A stretch of 64,000 nucleotides of DNA from Streptomyces sp. TP-A0356 (lineage in GTDB: Bacteria > Actinomycetota > Actinomycetes > Streptomycetales > Streptomycetaceae), in the NCBI RefSeq assembly GCF_001417775.1, contig NZ_BBZJ01000031.1, positions 59,422 to 123,421 on the forward strand. Reading direction: 5' to 3'. The position numbers and the translations under genes were made by a program. Of the stretch, positions 18,177-26,623 are shown piece after piece (position 1 is the stretch's first letter; every line of letters starts with the position of its first letter). Under the pieces are notes generated by a model, which was given only the letters and a program-made list of their open reading frames with translations, had not been told where the DNA came from and searched no databases.

Positions 18177-19768
18177 GCGACCCGTCCTCCGCCTCGCCGG
18201 CCACCACCCTCGTGGTCTTCATGGTCTTCGTCGCCCTGTGCCTGCTGCTGTGCGTGCTGGCCGGCCCCGAGAAGGACGATCCGGCCGAGTTCTACACCGG
18301 CAACAGCGGCACCGGCGCACTGACGTCCTTTCAGAACGGGCTGGCCATCGCGGGCGACTACATTTCCGCGGCCACGGTGCTCAGCACCACCGGCGTCATC
18401 GCGCTGGCCGGCTATGACGGCATGCTGGTGGCATGCGCCACCGTGATGTCACTGCTGCTGACGGCGATCCTCCTCGCCGAACCCCTGCGCAACTCCGGTC
18501 GCTACACCATGGGCGACGCCATCGCCGGCCGGCTGACCGGCCGCCGGGCGCGGATCGCGGTCGGCGTCGTCACCCTCGCGGTCACCCTGCCCTATCTGAC
18601 GGTGCAGCTCTCCGGTGCCGGCGCGATGGTGACGTTCCTGCTCGGGTTCACCGGCAACGAGGCGAAGCCCCTGTGCACCGTCATCATCGGCGTGCTCATG
18701 GTCTGCTACGCGGCGCTCGGCGGGATGAGGGGCACGGCCGCGGTGCAGATGGTGAAGACCGTGGTGCTGTTCGCCACCGTGACGGTGGTGACCTTCATCG
18801 TCCTGAACCGATTCGGGTGGAACCCCGGCAGGCTCCTCGACGCGGCGGTGGCAGGCAGCGGCAGGGGCGACGGTTATCTCCGTCCCGGCCTCGAGTTCGG
18901 CGACTCGTCCACCGGTCGACTCGACTTCCTCGGCTTCCAGCTCACCATCGTCCTCGGCGCCGCGACCATGCCGCACGTCACCATGCGGCTGTACGGCGCC
19001 CGCAGCGCCAGGGCGGCCCGCGTGTCCATGCGCTGGGCCGTGAGCCTGACCGGCGTCTTCTGCGCAGCGGCCGTTGTGCTGGGACTCGGCGCCGCCGCCG
19101 TCGTGGGCTCGGCGACGATCGGCGCCTCGGACCCGAACGGGACGACCAGCGTGCTGCTGCTCTCCCGGGCGCTCGGCGACGGTTCGGGCGTGCTGGTCGC
19201 CGCCATGGGCTGCGCGGTCTTCGCCACCGCGCTGGCCGCCGTCACGGGTCTGCTCCTGGCCGCGGCGTCTTCGGTCGCTCACGACGTCCTCACCCAAGCG
19301 CTGCTGCGCGGACGCGTGTCACCCAAGCGCGAAGTGGTGCTCGCCCGCGGCGCGACAGCCGTGGTCGGAGCACTTGCGATCCTTCTCGCGGTGTGGTCGA
19401 GGGACTGGAACCTGTTGTCGCTCATCTACCTGGCACTGACCCTCGCGGCCTCCGTGGTGCTGCCGGTGCTCGTCCACACCCTGTTCTGGAACCGCTACAC
19501 CGAGCGCGGGATGCTGTGGTGCCTGTACGGCGGCATCGCCGTCGTCACGGCCCTGACCCTGTTCTCCCCGCTCGTCTCGGGCACACCCGAATCGCTCTTC
19601 CCGCACCGGGACTTCGCCTGGTTTCCGCTGCGGATGCCCGGGCCCGTCACGATCCCCCTCGGCTTCGTACTGGGCTGGTTCGGCAGTGCCCGGCACCGCA
19701 CCGGGCCGGATGCCCGCCGCGACGAGGAGGCCGAGCTCCGCACACTGACCGGAGTGGGCAGGGAGTGA
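18173..19768 (+). CDS. Sodium:solute symporter (ActP/MctC-like monocarboxylate permease)
   Basis: A 531-residue SSS-family transporter with about 13 membrane helices. The N-terminal part carries EFYTGNSGTGALTSFQNGLA and AIAGDYISAATVLSTTGVIA, the substrate/sodium-site region seen in ActP-type acetate symporters. The helices then follow in the LeuT-like order, with LPYLTVQLSGAGAMVTFLLG and MPHVTMRLYGARSARAARVS landmarks. ATG 18173 is preferred over the longer in-frame start at 18125, since it overlaps the DUF485 stop and has AAGGGAG upstream. Likely substrate: acetate, pyruvate or another short monocarboxylate. The PucR regulator upstream may control it. Confidence 0.88.
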   Translation: MSDPSSASPATTLVVFMVFVALCLLLCVLAGPEKDDPAEFYTGNSGTGALTSFQNGLAIAGDYISAATVLSTTGVIALAGYDGMLVACATVMSLLLTAILLAEPLRNSGRYTMGDAIAGRLTGRRARIAVGVVTLAVTLPYLTVQLSGAGAMVTFLLGFTGNEAKPLCTVIIGVLMVCYAALGGMRGTAAVQMVKTVVLFATVTVVTFIVLNRFGWNPGRLLDAAVAGSGRGDGYLRPGLEFGDSSTGRLDFLGFQLTIVLGAATMPHVTMRLYGARSARAARVSMRWAVSLTGVFCAAAVVLGLGAAAVVGSATIGASDPNGTTSVLLLSRALGDGSGVLVAAMGCAVFATALAAVTGLLLAAASSVAHDVLTQALLRGRVSPKREVVLARGATAVVGALAILLAVWSRDWNLLSLIYLALTLAASVVLPVLVHTLFWNRYTERGMLWCLYGGIAVVTALTLFSPLVSGTPESLFPHRDFAWFPLRMPGPVTIPLGFVLGWFGSARHRTGPDARRDEEAELRTLTGVGRE

Positions 19769-20032
19769 ACGCCGACCGGGCTGATCACACCCGGTCCACG
19801 GTGTGACCGAGGACGGTAGTTGACGGTACACGTGTATATCCGTGCAGGTCACGGGCGTTCAGAGAACGATAGTCGGCGAATCTTGAGGACCATAGTCGGC
19901 GGTTCACGCCATCGCCGAACCCGAGCACGAGAACGTCGTCGCAGGTGAGCGCATCCGGCGACGGCGACGCATCCAGATCCGCCAACTAGCGCACGTCATG
20001 TGCCAACCACCGTCCTCGGCCACAGCTGGCTA

Positions 20033-21204
20033 CTCAGGTTGAACTCGTGGAGTCCCTCGGTCGTGACGGTTCTTGATCGTTGCGGTACGACGTCGTCAGG
20101 CGGTATGCGCATGGGGGCGGACTGGCGCCCAGGGAACAGGAGAAGCGGGAGCGGGTGCGCCTGGAGGCGGCCGACCGGTTCGCTCGTGGGGAGAAGACCG
20201 AGGCCGTCGCGCGGGATCTGCGGGTGACGGCGCGGTCGGTGCGGCGTTGGCGGCGGGCGTGGGAGCAGGGCGGTGCGGAGGCGTTGCGCTCGGCGGGGCC
20301 AGCGTCGGTGGAGCGGTTGAGTGCTGCGCAGTGGGAGCGGCTGGAGCGGGAGTTACGGCGTGGTCCGCTCGCGCACGGCTTTGACGACGAGTTTCAGGGC
20401 TGGACGCTGAAGCGGGTCAAGCTGCTGATCGGCCGGATGTTCCACGTCGGCTACACCATCCAGGGCGTGTGGAAGCTGCTGCGCCGGCACGGCTGGAGCT
20501 GTCAGGTTCCCGTGCGGCGGTCCTTGGAGCGGGACGAGGAGGCGATCGAGGTGTGGAAGAGGGAGGTGTGGCCGCAGGTAAAAGGGCCGCGGCCCACCTG
20601 GGCGCCCACATCTGCTTCGAGGACGAGGCTGGCCAGGGGCTGAGGCCGCCACGGGGGCGCACCTGGGCCCCACGCGGACAGCGGCCGGTGGTGCGGGTAC
20701 GCGGTCGCAACCGCGGCCGGGTCAGCGTCGCCGGAGTGGTCTGCTACCGCGCCGGGCACCGGTCCCGTTTCTTCTTCAAGCTGCACATCTGGCACGGTCG
20801 CCGGGGCGAGCCGAAGGCGTTCTCCTGGCGTCAGTACCGTGATCTGATCGTCATGACCCATGTGCAGCTCGGCACCCCGGTGGTGTGGTGCTGGGACAAT
20901 CTGAACGTGCACCTGGTCAAGGAGCTGGCGGACTTCGCCGAGGAGCACCAGGACTGGTTACGCATCGTCCAGATGCCCTCCTACGCTCCGGAGTTGAACC
21001 CGGCAGAGGGAATCTGGTCGCTCCTCAAGCGACACCTGGCCGACTTCGCTGCGGCCGACTTGGCCCACCTGACGCGTGTGATCAAGCGGAAGCTGAAGAA
21101 GATCCGGTACCGGCCTCACCTGATCGACGCCTGTCTCTCGCCGACTGGCCTGATCATCGACTACGACGCGCCCAGACCATCGGACTCCACGAGTTCAACC
21201 GGAG
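20033..21204 (+). mobile_element. IS630-family insertion sequence with intact ends
   Basis: A 1172-bp element. The ends are 23-bp inverted repeats (left 20033-20055, starting CTCAGGTTGAACTCGTGGAG; right 21182-21204) matching at 22 of 23 positions. TA dinucleotides at 20031-20032 and 21205-21206 flank it, the target duplication expected of IS630/Tc1-mariner elements. It encodes one transposase split over two frames. Insertion lies immediately 5' of the SUKH-4 immunity gene. Confidence 0.88.
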
Positions 21205-21260
21205 TAGGGGCTGACCGGCGCGCCCATCCCGCCGACCATACCACCGAGGAAAGCACATGA
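20080..21260 (+). CDS. IS630-family transposase in two frames
   Basis: The first frame (20080-20643, TTG start) has a helix-turn-helix (ARGEKTEAVARDLRVTARSV, then RRWRRAWEQGGAEALRS) and a winged-helix linker (GWTLKRVKLLIGRMFHVGYT). Near 20580, at GGTAAAAGGG, the reading must move to the -1 frame to enter the DDE domain: ICFEDEAGQGLRPPRG (first Asp/Glu), VVWCWDNLNVH (second Asp) and PSYAPELNPAEGIWSLLKR (Glu). A run of four A would allow a one-base slip, so this may be programmed frameshifting. The second frame continues through the right inverted repeat and stops at 21258-21260, overlapping the next ATG. Confidence 0.8.
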
Positions 21261-21814
21261 CGTTGGCCATCTCACGCGAGGCGATGGAAAAGGAATTCGG
21301 CGCCGGCCACCTGGTCACGGTACCGGCGGACCGGCTCAACCCGGCTGTAACCCACGCCCCTACGGCCCGTTTCTTGACGGAAGTCGGCATGCCCGACCTC
21401 GAGGAGTTCTTCTACACCATCGACGAGGAATTGGCGTCCGGCCTGGAAAGCGCCCTGGGCCGTCAGGCAGACCTCAGCGACTACACCGACCAGCCGGTCG
21501 GCGACTGGGTCGTCCTCGGCTCGTTCATGGGCGACATGTTCCTGCTCGACGGCGCCACGGGAGTGGTCTGGATCAGCGCCGACGGGGAGGGCACGATCAA
21601 CCTCGTCAACAGTGGCATCGATCTGTTCGCCCGTTTCCTCGCCGCGTTCCACCGCGACGCCGAAGCTCTCCATCCGGACTTCAACGCCCCTGACGAGATC
21701 GAAGAGGCGATGAACAACCTGGTCGCTGAGGTGCGCGGCTTCGACCCCGCCGCCATCGACCACGAGCTGGGCTACTGGCAGCAGTTGTCCGAGCGCGTCG
21801 CCTGGCAGATCTGA
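21257..21814 (+). CDS. SUKH-4 family immunity protein
   Basis: A 185-residue protein with the SUKH-4 layout: an N-terminal FGAGHLVTVPADRLNPAVTH segment, TARFLTEVGMPDLEEFFYTI, the strand pair WVVLGSFMGDMFLLDGATGV and SADGEGTINLVNSGIDLFAR, ending in a helical tail. SUKH proteins bind and neutralise polymorphic toxins, often deaminase or nuclease domains. The start overlaps the stop of the IS630 transposase (ATGA). No toxin gene adjoins it, so it looks like an orphan immunity gene whose upstream partner was lost or displaced when the IS arrived. It lacks an obvious signal peptide, as expected for a cytoplasmic immunity factor. Confidence 0.8.
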   Translation: MTLAISREAMEKEFGAGHLVTVPADRLNPAVTHAPTARFLTEVGMPDLEEFFYTIDEELASGLESALGRQADLSDYTDQPVGDWVVLGSFMGDMFLLDGATGVVWISADGEGTINLVNSGIDLFARFLAAFHRDAEALHPDFNAPDEIEEAMNNLVAEVRGFDPAAIDHELGYWQQLSERVAWQI

Positions 21815-21897
21815 GCTGCCCGAAGCCCACGTCACCGCCACGGAACCCACCGGTGGGCGGCGGCGCCAGTCTCAGAGCGGGTCTCCAGGACCGTGAG

Positions 21898-22391
21898 GCC
21901 TAACCTCGATCTTTCGTGACGGTCCGTCGGTTTCTCTGGTGGGTCTTTTCGGTCGTCCGGGCTGATCAGGGGCAGGTCTGTGGCCCGGCGGTCGCGTCGG
22001 GTGGGCGCCGGGTTCCACGTCTCCGGCCGGGGTGGTGCTGTTCGTAGGGACGGGAAGCTACTGGTCAGCCAGGGTTCGGCAGGGCAGCGAGCCGTTGCAG
22101 GGCTTCGGTGATCACGTCGGTCCAGGGCCAGTGTTTGGCGAGGCGGAGGATGCGGCGTCGGCCTGTGGTGACGAGTTGGGCTGCGGCGGAGAACAGCCGC
22201 AGCCTCAGGCGCTTGGGTTCCCACAGCCGGGCGGGGCCGGTCAGGGCGAGCATCGGCATCCAGGCCAGCAGGTCGAGGGCGATCTGGACGATCTCCAGCC
22301 AGATGCGGTCCTGCGCGGTGTCGTGGAGAGGCAGCTTGGTCAGGCCGGTGGCGCGGGCGGCGCGGATGCGGTCTTGGCCAAGTTGGGTCCG
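21898..22391 (-). mobile_element. 3' remnant of an IS1380-family element
   Basis: A minus-strand frame ending at 22065 encodes QDRIRAARATGLTKLPLHDT, RIWLEIVQIALDLLAWMPML and LRLRLFSAAAQLVTTGRRRI, the characteristic C-terminal third of IS1380-family transposases. It ends WTDVITEALQRLAALPNPG. The downstream non-coding part down to CCTAACCTCGATCTTTCGTG (about 21899) is the expected tail of such an element, probably including its end repeat. Everything N-terminal of about 22391 is missing. Confidence 0.65.
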
Positions 22392-22406
22392 CTCCATCCG
22401 GACGAC

Positions 22407-22469
22407 ATGTCTGACCTGCGGTTCTTCCTGGAGGCGGTGCCCGATCCCCGCTCCCGGCGGGGCCGCTGA
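22407..22469 (+). pseudogene. 20-residue N-terminal scrap of an ISAs1-like transposase
   Basis: ATG 22407 begins MSDLRFFLEAVPDPRSRRGR and then stops. The VPDPRSRRG motif is typical of the start of ISAs1-type transposases. It lies at the broken end of the IS1380 remnant. Confidence 0.3.
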
Positions 22470-22522
22470 GCGCTGTGGCGGCATGTGCGGACGTTTACTG
22501 TCAGGCGCGCCTCGTCGACAGG

Positions 22523-24040
22523 TCACCGGGCGCTGGCGCTGGAGGGCAGGTCCTGTTCGGCCCAGACGATCTTGCCGTCCGTTGCACAGCGGGAGCCCCA
22601 CCTGCGCGAAAGCTGGGCGACGAGGAAGAGACCGCGGCCATTCTCATCGAGGGTGCGCGGATGCCTCGGGCGTGGGTGGCTGGTGTTGGTGTCGGAGACT
22701 TCGCAGGTCAGCACCTGATGCTGGATGAGCCGTAGATGGATCGGGCCGTCGCCGTAGTGGATGGCGTTAGTGACCAGCTCACTGACGATCAGCTCCACCG
22801 TGGTCACGAGATGCTCCAGCCCCCAGTCGCCGAGCCGGCGAGCGGCCAGACGGCGGGCCGCCGGGACGGCGGCAGGCTCGTTCGGCAGGTCCCAGGAGGC
22901 GACCTGGGCCGGTTCGAACGCGCGCGTGCGCGCGAGGAGCAAGGTGACATCGTCGGGGTGCGCCTGGGTCGGCAGAGCCTCGATCACTTGTGAACACAGG
23001 TCCACCAGGGACGAACCCGGCTGAGCGAGGGCGGCCCCCAGACGGTTCGTGCCGACGTCGAAATCGTCGCCACGGGACTCGACCAGTCCGTCGGAGTAGA
23101 ACGCGAGCAGACTCCCCTCGGGCAGTTCCAGTTCCACGGACTCGAAGGGCACCAGGCCGAGACCGAGGCCGAGTGGGGCTCCGGCGGGCAGGTCGGCGAT
23201 GGTGACCCGGCCTTGCGCGTCGATGATCAGGGGCGGGGGATGTCCTGCCCGCGCCATCGTGCACCGCCGCGAGACCGGGTCGTAGAGGGCGTACAGACAG
23301 GTGGCACCCACCACCGTAGGGACTTGGTCAAAGACGTCGGCGTCTTCGTCGGTCAACCGGTGCACCGTGTCGTCGAGGCGTGTCAGCAGTTCGTCGGGGG
23401 GCAGATCGAGGTCCGCGAGCGTGCGCACCGCGGTGCGGAGCCTGCCCATGGTCGCCGCGGCGTTGATGCCGTGTCCCACCACTCGCCGACGACGAGGGCC
23501 ACCCGGGCGCCAGACAACTCGATCACGTCGAACCAGTCACCCCCGACGCCGTGGTCCATGTCGGCCGGCACGTAGCGCGAGGCAACCTCGATGGCGGCAC
23601 CGCCCCGCACACGGTGGGGAAGCAGGTCGCGTTGCAGGGTGAGGGCCGCGGTGCGCTCTCGCGCATACTGCAGGGCGTTGTCCAGGCTGAGCGCAGCCCG
23701 GGTGACGAGCTCCTCGGCGAGGAGCAGGTCGTCCTCCTGGAACGGCGTCTGTTCCTCGGAGCGGCCGAACAGCGCCAGCCCCAGCATGCAGCGCCGCGCA
23801 CGGATGGGCACGACCATCAAGGAGTGGACGCCGCTGTCCCGCACCTTCTGCGCCCGCACCGGGTCGTGGTCGACCCACGGACCGGCCTGGTGTCGAGCAC
23901 CGGCTCCAGGTGAGACCTGCCCGTGCGCAGGGCGACGGCGAACGATGAGCTCGGGTGGGCGTGGATCACCTCTTCCCGCACCCACGGCAACTCCAGGAGT
24001 CCCAGGTCGATGGAGGCCAGACCAGCACGCCGCAGCAGCG
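22523..24040 (-). pseudogene. GAF-SpoIIE phosphatase-HATPase protein, frameshifted
   Basis: A PP2C/RsbU-type regulator in pieces. A GAF part (HSLMVVPIRARRCMLGLALF, FQEDDLLLAEELVTRAALSL) leads to a PP2C start (YVPADMDHGVGGDWFDVIEL). Near 23482 one missing C shifts the frame. The phosphatase then continues as VGHGINAAATMGRLRTAVRT, PLIIDAQGRVTIADLPAGAP and LLAFYSDGLVESRG. It ends in an HATPase_c domain (ELIVSELVTNAIHYGDGP). A second shift lies near 23885 within the GAF part. Intact relatives act in partner-switching control of sigma factors: they dephosphorylate anti-sigma antagonists. As written the protein cannot be made in one piece. Confidence 0.7.
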
Positions 24041-24044
24041 GCGG

Positions 24045-24253
24045 GCGGCCGCTCGTCGTGCCGATTGCTCGAGCTGGACATCGAGGGCGCGGGCGAGCGC
24101 TCGCAGCGTGCTGATGCGTGCGGATTGCCGTTGGCCCTGCTCCAGCTTGCGGATGGTGTCGACGTGGACATCGGCCCGGTCGGCGAGCTGTTCTTGCGTG
24201 AGGTCGCGAAACTCTCGCAGGCCCTTGATGCGGTCGCCCATGGACGTATTCAT
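24045..24253 (-). pseudogene. XRE-family DNA-binding domain, truncated
   Basis: ATG 24253 starts MNTSMGDRIKGLREFRDLTQ, then EQLADRADVHVDTIRKLEQG and ISTLRALARALDVQLEQSAR, a complete Cro/C1-type helix-turn-helix. The usual C-terminal domain is absent: after about 68 residues the sequence runs out of frame into the GAF/SpoIIE remnant. A deletion probably joined a transcription regulator to the phosphatase gene. The 296 bp upstream (24254-24549) holds a GC-rich hairpin near 24331-24374 and a short tail of an unidentified minus-strand frame. Confidence 0.55.
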
Positions 24254-24549
24254 ATTTACCCCCGCCAGAGGTATGTGTGGCTCCACGGTACTGCTGGCGG
24301 GCGGTGTCGGCGGTACGAGGCGGAAACGACGAAAGGCCTCCCTGTGCGGCCGTTGAGACCGTACAGGGGGCCTCGGGGCGTTCAGACGGTGGCGGTCTTC
24401 GCCCACGCCCAGTCGACGAACGCGCCCCAGGCGGGCGGCGAGAGGGCGGAGCCAGTTCAGTCCCATCAAATGACGTGCCCCTTCCGAGAGCCAGGTGCCG
24501 TGGGCTGCCAGGTCGGCTGCGATGCAGCGTCATACCGTGGGTCGCGTCT

Positions 24550-25481
24550 TCACCAGGGCGGCTCTTCCTGGCTGCGGAAGGGCGACTGGCTTTCGTAAAT
24601 CCACATCTTGGCCCTGCAGATGAAGCGAGGATGCTGCTCCTCATAGGGCACATCGGTCCAGACGTCGGGGTTCGCGGCAAAGGCCCGACACAGGCCGGCC
24701 TGGGAGTCCTCGTCCAGCTCATCCGGGGCCACAATGATGAACTCGTCGCCCAGCCGGTTCATGGTGAACGCGGTGATGTAGTCCAGGTGGTCGGAGCCCA
24801 CTTCCAAGAGTCGTCGGGGTCGGACCCCTTGTCGAACGGCGTAGTCGGAAGGGTGACGTACTCGATGAACCCGTGGCCCCGGGCGACGAACGCCTGGAAC
24901 TTCCTCCAGTCGTTGCCCTCGAGCAGCATCGCAAGGTACGACCCGAGGTCGCCGTCGTCATCATCCAGGATGTTCGAGCTGTTGTAGAGGAGGCATGACC
25001 GGAAGTGGTCGACGCCTTTCTGCAGGCGGATGATGCTGACACGTAGGAGTGCGTAGGTCTGTGGCGACAGTGCGCGGTTGTGGGCGAGGACGTTGCGGAT
25101 CTCGCAGATCTCGTCAAAGTCTCTCGCGATCGCCTGCTGATCCTGCCCTGCCAAATGGTGAACGTCGCCCGCGATCTGCGGGTCGGTCAGCGTGGACAGG
25201 AGCTGGCCGATGTCGGACTGCCAGATGAGGTCACCGCTGGTCTCGGCGTCAAGGTGCAGGCGCTGGCGGCTTCTCTCAGCGAGGCGCTCGAGGTTCTTGC
25301 GCAGTTTCGGGTCCAGGTGCTGGTGCCACAGGGCTCCGTAGGCGCGCATCCAGGAAGCCAGGCAGAGTCTGTGCAGCCACCCTTCCAAGGTGTAGATGTC
25401 TCGGTAGGCTTGCTGGTTGATCCGCGGCATCAAGAACTCGCCGTCGAATTCGAGGTCCAGCTGCTGCTCGAAGTCCACCAT
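24550..25481 (-). pseudogene. HEPN-like (Swt1/ApeA-type) hypothetical protein with one frameshift
   Basis: ATG 25481, after AGAGGCAGGG, opens a helical protein with FEQQLDLEFDGEFLMPRINQ and YRDIYTLEGWLHRLCLASWM. It has EICEIRNVLAHNRALSPQTY, which contains Arg-x4-His (R-NVLA-H), the signature of HEPN domains. After about 225 residues (near 24805) one base is missing or extra. The continuation in the next frame reads DHLDYITAFTMNRLGDEFII, AGLCRAFAANPDVWTDVPYE, ending QSPFRSQEEPPW. Together they make about 310 residues. HEPN proteins are often RNases in defence, toxin-antitoxin or RNA-processing systems. The neighbours give no toxin partner, and the assignment rests on this motif and the helical context. 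Confidence 0.5.
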
Positions 25482-26027
25482 CCCTGCCTCTGGGGCACCT
25501 TTTCGGGGGACCAGTGGCGACGTCACGTGGGGAGCCTGCCTACGTAGCCCTGCCCCGTGACGACGGCCTGACGGAACGAGTGCGCACAACACGCGGTAGA
25601 GCCGCGCGAGGCGCCAACGCCCCCCCGCGTTCGAAAGTCCAGCGGTGCAAGCGTCACGCCGAACTCATGTACCCGCGGCGGCCTCAAGCGCTGGGCCGCA
25701 ACCGGTCAGCCCCGCGCCGTCTCCAGCGCAGTCGACCTGGACTGAGCCGCCCCGGGGCCTGCCGACGTCCGTGAATCGGGCCCTGCCCGGCCCAGCCGAC
25801 AGCGGTCTTGCTCTCCGCAGGCCTGAAAAGCGACTCCCGGGAACTCTGGCCATCGCCCTGCGCCAGCGGAATGCGTCCCTGTGGCTTGTGCGGTCAGGTG
25901 CACAAGATGACCAGAGCCCACGTGCCGCCCGAATGACCGGCAACCGGAACGATGCCTGCGGCTGTGCGGAGGCGAACGGGGTAAAAGGGATGCCACCGGT
26001 TCAGGAACCTGGGACGAGGAGTATGCC
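25482..26027. other. 545-bp region without a confident gene
   Basis: Short Arg/Pro-rich frames only. It contains the divergent upstream regions of the HEPN-like gene and of the plus-strand gene at 26028, which has a GAGGAG ribosome-binding site near 26014. Confidence 0.4.
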
Positions 26028-26453
26028 ATGACTGATGACGCGTATCTGTTTCTCGTAGACGAACCCATTGAGACGCCAGGCGTGCCACCGTCCGCCGTGG
26101 GATCACTCGCCTGCATGGAGACCCCCGCTGTGCGTGCCTGGCTCAACGCGCAGCATGCGTCGGAGGCGTCTCCCCGGCTGCGGCTCGTGCCGCCCGAGCA
26201 CACCGGGGCCATCCCGGAGGAGGCGGAGCGGCTGCCGGTTCCGTTGACCGACGAGGAACTGCGCCGACTGCGCCACCGGACGGCTCCCGAAGCCCTGGCT
26301 GCGGTCGAGGCTGAACTCCTCGCATACCGTGACTGCGCCCACGGCCGCGACGAGATGCTCGCCCGGGCACTGGCCGCGGGCCTCCTACCCGACCGCGTCG
26401 CCGAACTAACCGGCGAGGACATGGCTGTAGTCAGGGCCGCAGCCGGGCGCTGA
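26028..26453 (+). CDS. Hypothetical helical protein
   Basis: A 141-residue acidic, Ala/Glu/Leu-rich soluble protein. ATG 26028 follows GAGGAGTATGCC. The first 60 residues contain IETPGVPPSAVGSLACMETP. The C-terminal half is helical, with LTDEELRRLRHRTAPEALAA and ALAAGLLPDRVAELTGEDMA, which could be a helix-turn-helix-like end. I do not recognise the family. It is the last gene before the LuxR-type regulator (170 nt away) and may or may not belong with it. Confidence 0.5.
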   Translation: MTDDAYLFLVDEPIETPGVPPSAVGSLACMETPAVRAWLNAQHASEASPRLRLVPPEHTGAIPEEAERLPVPLTDEELRRLRHRTAPEALAAVEAELLAYRDCAHGRDEMLARALAAGLLPDRVAELTGEDMAVVRAAAGR

Positions 26454-26623
26454 GCCGAAGTTCCCTTGCTGGATGCGGTCATGCGCACGGTGCGGGCACT
26501 GCCCGCCGATACCGAGCCAGTGCCCCGTGGTCGGCCGCAGAAATTCTTCGCCGCCTGCCGGACGGCCGTCCAACCCGCCGAACTCCGGGCCCGGTCCTCG
26601 CAACATGCCGCACTGACGCTCAG

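Noticed and set aside
19785..19985. A 66-residue minus-strand frame after the symporter
   Set aside because: No ribosome-binding site, no domain, and it lies between the symporter end and the IS630 edge; probably chance.
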